DNA of 10,842 nt from Chitinophaga pinensis (GTDB lineage: Bacteria > Bacteroidota > Bacteroidia > M30B66). The DNA is taken from positions 1 through 10,842 of the forward strand of contig CALQRR010000019.1 in assembly GCA_943333015.1 (NCBI GenBank), written 5' to 3'. Shown piece by piece: positions 6,027 through 10,842 of this stretch. A model generated the notes under the pieces. That model made no database searches and was not told the DNA's origin. It worked only from the letters and a program-made list of their open reading frames with translations. Position 1 is the first letter of the stretch; each line of letters starts with the position of its first letter. A program made the position numbers and the translations under genes.

Positions 6027-8465
6027 TCAAAACGGATAACCAATTCCGAAATTGAGATTTCCTTGTCGCAGCTTCTGGTATTGAATCACCCAACGATCTC
6101 CCAAAGGCCCGGATGGATCGCGCATTTTATAGGCGACATCGAGGCGGATAATGAAAAAATCGAAGTTAAAACGTAGTCCGGCACCAACTCCAATGGCAAT
6201 TTCTTTATAGAAACGTTGTGCATCAAATTCCGCTAATGGCCGTTGAAGGTCTTTTTGACGCAGCCAGATATTTCCAGCATCCACAAAAGCGGCTCCTTCA
6301 AAGATCTTGTAAATCGTAGAACGGTATTCCAAATTCCACTCGAGCTTGATATCTCCAATTTGATCAAACCGAACATTGGTTGGGTTTTCATAACCACCCG
6401 GGCCAAGTGATCTGGCAATCCAAGCTCTGATGCCGTTGGCGCCTCCTCCGAAAAAGCTTTTCACAAAGGGCATTACTTTGCTGTTGCCATAGGGTATGCC
6501 TAGTCCAACAAAACTCCGCATCGCCAATGAGCTCGATTTTCCCAAGAAACGGTAATACCGCAAATCGGTATCAAAACGGACAAATTGTGAAAACGGAACA
6601 CCAAAAACCACATACTGATTGCTGGTATTTATTCCCGGATTTGCATAAAAAGCACGTGATTGGCGAAGTAAAAAACCAGAGCTTTCGAAGTTGCCCTGAA
6701 AAAAGATGAAGTTTTTCGTCTCTCCAACATGTTGTCCATTGTATATAAAACTATACCGCATGGAGGAGATGAGCTGACTCTGAAAACTGTTTTTCAGGAA
6801 CAGGTTATTCGATTTATCAAGCAGATTTGAAAATTCGGTTCCCAGATTCACATAGACGAAATTGATCTCCGCCGGATTAATCGTATGGGTAATATGCCTT
6901 CCGTATTGTGCTGAATATCCGTATGCTAAATTGAAAATGTTACGTTGATAATCGGGGCGTTGCTGGTAATTGAAGGAAGTGGTGATGCTTGTCTTTTGCC
7001 CCGTTGTTCCCAGAAAATGCATGAACTTTGGAATTTTAGGCAGTTTCAACGAAACGACTGGTCCGAAAAGAAACGTGTTGAAGGGCAAATATTTCTGTAT
7101 GGTTTGATTGTCCTGATTGACATCCGAAATGATACGTTGCACCTCCACCGTAGTGTTTAGGCGAACTTCAAAAAGTTCCAAGCCACGCAACAGGTTTTTG
7201 TTTTGATAAATCACATCTAACGAAACCCCGAGATCACCAGCCTTGTTGGTTCCTTGCGTCTGAATGGTGTAGGATTGTCTTTTTTTCGGACTCACCTGAA
7301 TTTCACAATCAAGTAATCCTGTTGTATCTCCTAAAGTTGGTCTGAATTGAATGTTGATGAATTTGAAGGTGTTAAATTCAGCAATTCTACGATACGTCAG
7401 ATCAGCCTCTTTTTTACTGTATAAATCCCCATGGTTAATGGTGATCGCTGGTTTCAATGCCCGTGGACGAAACCGTAACTCTCTGTCGGATACATAATGG
7501 ATATTGTCAAAAAACAGCGTATCAGGTGTTGATGTGCTGTCGCGACGCAAGGTGTAATCTGCGTAAACAAAGATGTTGTTGATTTTATAACGGGTGTGCG
7601 GAGTACTAACCGTACTGTCTACATAGCCTGCAATACGTTTCACGGGATTGTCAATATCAAGGGTGAGATCCACTTGATGCGATCCCAACGAACTGTCGGC
7701 GCGGAACGTGATGAAATTTTTTACGAAGGCAAAATATCCTTTGTTTTTGAGGAATTCAGTAATACGGCCCCGTTCCAGATCGAGTTCATCGGTACTGTAG
7801 TTTTTACCCAATCGGATTATTCTGTTGGATGTATCACTCTTCACCAAATCAGCAACGGTCGGATCTTCAATGTCGTATGAAATGGAGCGAATGGTATATG
7901 GCGTTCCCGCATAGAGGGTAAACAAAGCATTGCGCATCTGCTTTCTACCGGGTTGCAAACCAATGGAGTCGACAACCTTTGCATTGAAGAACCCTTGATT
8001 CTTCAGGAAAAGTTCGATTTGTTTGGAAGAACGACTTGTCATACCCGAATCGAGTATAACCGGAGCTTCCCCTACAGTCAGGCGCCATTTTGCTAAACTG
8101 AGTGGTTCGTCGTTTTTAAGACGTTTGCCTGCGGCCTTTCGTTGCTCATTCAGGATCTTTCGTTTTTCAAGCCGTTTGGCATACCGCGGTTTGAATTTCT
8201 CCTGATTGACGGTATTATAAATCCAAAGATGAAATCGCCACAGCCCGAGAATTTTCCGATTCGGTTTTTGGCGGATGTAAGCCAGCAATTCAGCGTCAGG
8301 AATCTTGGTTTTATTTTTTAAAATAATGTTTTTGTTGAGCAGATATTCATCTTTCTGAAGCCTTCTGGTGGGATTACAGGCCGATATTAAGCAGATTGCA
8401 AGCAGAAGCAACATGCCAGCAATCTTCCCGTTTAGCGGGCCATACAAGGAAATCCGGTTTTGCAT
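6027..8465 (-). CDS. tamL: TamL: lipoprotein TamA/BamA-type outer-membrane assembly protein
   Basis: This is an Omp85-superfamily protein of 812 residues. TamL is the Bacteroidota version of TamA: the barrel subunit of the translocation and assembly module, carried as a lipoprotein. The N-terminus is a lipoprotein signal (hydrophobic MLLLLAICLISAC, residues 18-30) with lipobox ISAC and predicted mature Cys30, followed by NPTRRLQKDEYLLNKNII, the usual TamL opening. POTRA-like repeats cover about 140-390, including SSKQIELFLKNQGFFNAKV (146-164) and a second FLKNKGYF (238-245). The beta barrel fills about 395-812, with GIRAWIARSLGPGGY (678-692) as the Omp85 loop-6 motif with conserved arginine (Arg680), and it ends in the terminal phenylalanine typical of outer-membrane barrels (GYPF). 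The start is the ATG at 8465; a TTG at 8495 would fall inside the candidate promoter. The gene after it is a CoA-transferase, not tamB. Confidence 0.92.
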   Translation of the reverse strand: MQNRISLYGPLNGKIAGMLLLLAICLISACNPTRRLQKDEYLLNKNIILKNKTKIPDAELLAYIRQKPNRKILGLWRFHLWIYNTVNQEKFKPRYAKRLEKRKILNEQRKAAGKRLKNDEPLSLAKWRLTVGEAPVILDSGMTSRSSKQIELFLKNQGFFNAKVVDSIGLQPGRKQMRNALFTLYAGTPYTIRSISYDIEDPTVADLVKSDTSNRIIRLGKNYSTDELDLERGRITEFLKNKGYFAFVKNFITFRADSSLGSHQVDLTLDIDNPVKRIAGYVDSTVSTPHTRYKINNIFVYADYTLRRDSTSTPDTLFFDNIHYVSDRELRFRPRALKPAITINHGDLYSKKEADLTYRRIAEFNTFKFINIQFRPTLGDTTGLLDCEIQVSPKKRQSYTIQTQGTNKAGDLGVSLDVIYQNKNLLRGLELFEVRLNTTVEVQRIISDVNQDNQTIQKYLPFNTFLFGPVVSLKLPKIPKFMHFLGTTGQKTSITTSFNYQQRPDYQRNIFNLAYGYSAQYGRHITHTINPAEINFVYVNLGTEFSNLLDKSNNLFLKNSFQSQLISSMRYSFIYNGQHVGETKNFIFFQGNFESSGFLLRQSRAFYANPGINTSNQYVVFGVPFSQFVRFDTDLRYYRFLGKSSSLAMRSFVGLGIPYGNSKVMPFVKSFFGGGANGIRAWIARSLGPGGYENPTNVRFDQIGDIKLEWNLEYRSTIYKIFEGAAFVDAGNIWLRQKDLQRPLAEFDAQRFYKEIAIGVGAGLRFNFDFFIIRLDVAYKMRDPSGPLGDRWVIQYQKLRQGNLNFGIGYPF

Positions 8466-8486
8466 TCGCTCTTTGTGGTACTTTAG
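8459..8486 (+). promoter_or_regulatory. Candidate promoter for the SpoU methyltransferase operon
   Basis: TTTG (8459-8462) and TACTTTAG (8479-8486, one mismatch to TAnnTTTG) are separated by 16 bases, slightly short. The expected start of transcription is close to 8492, about 20 bases before the ATG at 8512. The elements lie partly inside the first codons of the opposing tamL gene. Confidence 0.35.
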
Positions 8487-8492
8487 CTGGCT

Positions 8493-8523
8493 CAAAAATA
8501 AGGGCTTTTAAATGCTGGGCAAA
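8493..8523 (-). promoter_or_regulatory. Strong candidate Bacteroidota promoter for tamL
   Basis: On the minus strand TTTG (8523-8520) is followed after 19 bases by TATTTTTG (8500-8493), a full match to the -33/-7 consensus of this phylum with standard spacing. It predicts transcription from about 8488 and a leader of about 23 bases before the tamL ATG at 8465. The -33 element lies within the first codons of the divergent methyltransferase gene. Confidence 0.6.
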
Positions 8524-9300
8524 AACCGACTCCGAGAACTACAGCTGCTTCACCAGAAGAAACACCGCGAAGAGCAGGATCTATTTCTGGCAGAAGGTGC
8601 TAAGATCGTTCCTGAATTGTTACGATCAGACTTTCCTGTGAAAGAAGTTTTTGCCCTTGAATCTTGGCTTGACAAGAACCGTGCGCTTTTACATCAGACG
8701 GACTGTGCAGCCACCTCCATCACGCAACAGGATTTGGAACGGCTGAGCCAGCTTCAAACGCCTCAGGAAGTCATTGCGCTGTGTGGAAAACCTCTTGAAA
8801 AAGCTCCTCATTGGCAATCGGGGCCGCTAGTTCTGCTGATGGATTCCATTCGTGATCCCGGCAATATGGGCACATTGCTTCGTTTGGCCGATTGGTTTGG
8901 TGTAGAAGCGGTGTATGCATCCAACGACAGTGTGGAATGGACCAATCCGAAAGTCATTCAGGCTACGATGGGATCATTTATTCGTATCCGCCCAGTGTAT
9001 GTGGATGCGGAGCAATTGCTTCGGGAGTCCAATAAAACGTTCCCCGTATATGCGGCTGATTTGGAAGGAGAGAATTTATATTCGGGAGATTTTCCGGCGG
9101 AAGGCATGTTGATTATCAGCAACGAAGCGCATGGCTTATCATCTGAGCTGGAAGATTTGTTAACTCGAAAACTGCACATACCGGCCTTTCCAAGAAATGG
9201 GAAACAGCCAGAATCATTGAATGCAGCCATGGCAGGGGCCATTGTTCTTGGAGAATTCAGCCGGCGGAGAATGCTGGGAATACAGCCAGAAAACGGTTAA
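8512..9300 (+). CDS. SpoU/TrmH-family (SPOUT) RNA 2'-O-methyltransferase
   Basis: The 262-residue protein is a SAM-dependent SPOUT methyltransferase that probably methylates a ribose 2'-OH in rRNA or tRNA. An N-terminal substrate-binding domain (about 1-95; LRELQLLHQKKHREEQDLFLAEGAK-type opening resembling an L30e-like fold) precedes the knotted catalytic domain. The three SpoU motifs are present: LMDSIRDPGNMGTLLRLADW (109-128, with Asn118 and Arg124), GMLIISNEAHGLS (198-210) and LHIPAFPRNGKQPESLNAAMAG (221-242), which forms the knot and the SAM site. Such proteins in Bacteroidota are usually annotated as TrmH-family RNA methyltransferases; the exact modified nucleotide cannot be read from sequence, so I give no symbol. 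It is divergent from tamL and is followed after 10 bases by pyrD. Confidence 0.92.
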   Translation: MLGKNRLRELQLLHQKKHREEQDLFLAEGAKIVPELLRSDFPVKEVFALESWLDKNRALLHQTDCAATSITQQDLERLSQLQTPQEVIALCGKPLEKAPHWQSGPLVLLMDSIRDPGNMGTLLRLADWFGVEAVYASNDSVEWTNPKVIQATMGSFIRIRPVYVDAEQLLRESNKTFPVYAADLEGENLYSGDFPAEGMLIISNEAHGLSSELEDLLTRKLHIPAFPRNGKQPESLNAAMAGAIVLGEFSRRRMLGIQPENG

Positions 9301-9310
9301 TTTTACAGCA

Positions 9311-10348
9311 ATGTACAAACGTCTGGTTCGTCCGTTCCTGTTTTTATTCTCTCCCGAAAAAGCACATGCCGTTTCGGTGAGCTTGTTTAAGTTGTTGCTC
9401 CTTATTCCGGGCATTGATGGCATTTTTCGTTGGTACTCCAACGGATTCGAACGTTCTCTGAGATTCGATAAAAAAGGCTTACGTTTTCCTAACCGCGTTG
9501 GATTGGCAGCAGGATTTGATAAGAATGCCACATTTTACAAAGCATTCCGTCATCTCGGTTTTGGATTTATTGAAGTCGGAACAGTCACTCCGGTGGGCCA
9601 GCCGGGCAATCCCAAACCTCGCCTGTTTCGTTTACCGCAGGATGAGGCCATCATAAACCGAATGGGATTTAACAACGAAGGCGTTGAAGCGATGGTGAAG
9701 CGCTTAAAAAACAGACCCAAAGGACTAATCGTTGGAGGAAACATCGGAAAAAATAAACTCACACCCAACGAAAAAGCAGTTGATGATTACTTGATCTGCT
9801 TCCGGGCGCTTCAACCGTATGTAGATTATTATGCGGTCAATGTAAGTTCTCCCAATACACCTGGACTGCGCGCCTTGCAAGAGAAAGAACCGCTAAAAGC
9901 TTTGTTGAAAGCATTGCAGGAAGAAGCGCGTCACCTCAAAGCAGATCAACCTATCCTTTTAAAGATTGCACCAGATCTGACCGAGTCGGAACTATCCGAT
10001 ATTGTTGAGATTGTTCAGGAATGCGAGTTGGCAGGAGTCATTGCTACTAATACGACTGTTTCCCGCGCGGGATTGAAAACATCAGCGGAATTACTTGCAG
10101 CAGTGGGAGCAGGAGGACTCAGTGGAAAACCTGTCAAAGATCGTTCCTCAGAAGTGATCCGGTATTTGCGGGAGCACCTCGGACCAGAACCATTAATAAT
10201 TGGTGTTGGTGGCATTCATTCAGCTGAAGATGCACTTGAAAAAATTGATGCCGGTGCCGACCTTATTCAGGTGTATACTGGATTTATTTATGAAGGTCCA
10301 GCGCTGATCCGTTCTATTCATCAACAACTTGAACAACGCACGCAATGA
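9311..10348 (+). CDS. pyrD: Quinone-dependent (class 2) dihydroorotate dehydrogenase
   Basis: PyrD oxidises dihydroorotate to orotate, the fourth step of pyrimidine synthesis, passing electrons through FMN to membrane quinone. Length (345 residues) and motifs are those of class 2: an amphipathic N-terminal region (1-40; MYKRLVRPFLFLFSPEKAHA) that docks on the membrane and forms the quinone tunnel; VGLAAGFDKNA (63-73); EVGTVTPVGQPGNPKPRLFR (88-107); RMGFNNEG (117-124); YAVNVSSPNTPGLRALQ (174-190), where Ser180 is the catalytic base that distinguishes class 2 from the cysteine of class 1; LLKIAPDL (216-223); ATNTTVSR (245-252); and FMN-phosphate motifs GAGGLSGKPV (266-275), IGVGGIHSAEDA (297-308) and VYTGFIYEGP (321-330). 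The ATG at 9311 is chosen; an in-frame ATG at 9221 would add 30 unrelated residues from within the methyltransferase gene. Its stop overlaps the next start by four bases. Confidence 0.97.
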   Translation: MYKRLVRPFLFLFSPEKAHAVSVSLFKLLLLIPGIDGIFRWYSNGFERSLRFDKKGLRFPNRVGLAAGFDKNATFYKAFRHLGFGFIEVGTVTPVGQPGNPKPRLFRLPQDEAIINRMGFNNEGVEAMVKRLKNRPKGLIVGGNIGKNKLTPNEKAVDDYLICFRALQPYVDYYAVNVSSPNTPGLRALQEKEPLKALLKALQEEARHLKADQPILLKIAPDLTESELSDIVEIVQECELAGVIATNTTVSRAGLKTSAELLAAVGAGGLSGKPVKDRSSEVIRYLREHLGPEPLIIGVGGIHSAEDALEKIDAGADLIQVYTGFIYEGPALIRSIHQQLEQRTQ

Positions 10349-10842
10349 TACATATAACTGAATGTCCGCGCGATGCCATGCAAGGCATTCATGCGTTTAT
10401 TCCCACCGAAGAAAAAGTGAACTATTTGCAGCTGCTTCTTTCTGTTGGCTTTCCCATGCTGGATGCTGGAAGTTTCGTTTCGCCTAAAGCGATTCCGCAG
10501 ATGGCCGATACCGCTCAGGTGTTTGATCAGCTTGATCTCTCTGCTACCCAAACGAAGCTTCTTGCAATCATTGCCAATAAACGTGGTGCAGAGGATGCCG
10601 CCATGCACGAGAAAGTGAGCTTTTTAGGTTTCCCTTTTTCGGTTTCAGAAACATTTCAGCAGAGAAATACCAACGCTAGCATAGCTGAGTCGTTGATCCG
10701 CGTGGATGAAATTCTCGAAATCTGCACCCGGCAAAACAAAGAACTCATCGTTTACCTGTCGATGGCATTTGGAAATCCTTATGGTGATATCTGGTCTGCT
10801 GATCTCGTTGCTCACTGGGCTTCAACACTCGAATCGCATGGA
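10345..10842 (+). CDS. Hydroxymethylglutaryl-CoA lyase, 3' end outside the window
   Basis: The first 166 codons of an HMG-CoA lyase are visible, starting in an ATGA overlap with pyrD and running off the right edge (the family is about 290-300 residues). The enzyme splits HMG-CoA into acetyl-CoA and acetoacetate, the last step of leucine breakdown. Visible features are ITECPRDAMQG (4-14), where Arg9 and Asp10 match the catalytic Arg-Asp pair of HMG-CoA lyases and the Asp is a metal ligand; LDAGSFVSPKAIPQMADTAQ (39-58); LGFPFSVSETFQQRNTN (94-110); and YLSMAFGNPYGD (137-148), the barrel segment with the FGNPYG turn. The HxH metal-binding pair and the C-terminal glycine-rich catalytic-cysteine loop lie beyond the window. 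The short N-terminus lacks any mitochondrial-type or secretion leader, so it is cytoplasmic. Confidence 0.9.
   Translation, partial: MIHITECPRDAMQGIHAFIPTEEKVNYLQLLLSVGFPMLDAGSFVSPKAIPQMADTAQVFDQLDLSATQTKLLAIIANKRGAEDAAMHEKVSFLGFPFSVSETFQQRNTNASIAESLIRVDEILEICTRQNKELIVYLSMAFGNPYGDIWSADLVAHWASTLESHG

Noticed and set aside
8466..8495. TTG start giving tamL ten extra residues
   Set aside because: The TTG is the last part of the tamL -7 box, and the ATG at 8465 gives a standard lipoprotein signal peptide.
9221..9310. Upstream in-frame start for pyrD
   Set aside because: The extra 30 residues come from the methyltransferase coding region in another frame and do not resemble the class 2 N-terminus, which begins at 9311.
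1..10842. A defence, CRISPR or toxin-antitoxin system
   Set aside because: No repeat array, nuclease-antitoxin pair or other defence genes are visible; the NYN protein has no partner gene, so a defence role is not supported.

Overview
The window looks like chromosomal DNA from a member of the Bacteroidota. The reasons are a lipoprotein-type TamA homologue (TamL), promoter-like boxes of the TAnnTTTG type in front of several genes, almost no Shine-Dalgarno sequences, and gene pairs (tgt with an LptF/LptG permease; a SpoU methyltransferase divergent from tamL) that I recall as typical of that phylum. I cannot place it more precisely. It reads as an ordinary housekeeping region: no insertion sequence, integrase, CRISPR array or phage gene is visible.

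Layout from left to right. A membrane-anchored family 2 glycosyltransferase (5-1132, minus) is divergent from a tgt / LptF-LptG permease pair (1232-3450, plus) whose reading frames overlap by 4 bases. Next come tRNA-Leu(CAG) (3543-3624), a strong intrinsic terminator, and an AT-rich gap of about 250 bases. A plus-strand gene (3914-4882) joins an NYN (PIN-like) nuclease domain to a C-terminal cold-shock domain. A long hairpin terminator separates it from a convergent minus-strand pair, tamL followed 1 base later by a CaiB/BaiF family III CoA-transferase. From the tamL control region a plus-strand operon runs off the right edge: a SpoU-family RNA methyltransferase, class 2 dihydroorotate dehydrogenase (pyrD), and a hydroxymethylglutaryl-CoA lyase that is cut by the window end.

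The themes are envelope building (glycosyltransferase, LPS-export permease, TamL), RNA modification or processing (Tgt, tRNA-Leu, NYN-CSD protein, SpoU methylase) and metabolism (pyrD, CoA-transferase, HMG-CoA lyase). I see no single dedicated pathway or new defence system. The points most worth a second look are the NYN plus cold-shock fusion, a Tgt that lacks all three cysteines of the usual zinc site, tamL coupled to a CoA-transferase instead of tamB, and the tightly packed divergent promoters between tamL and the methyltransferase gene.
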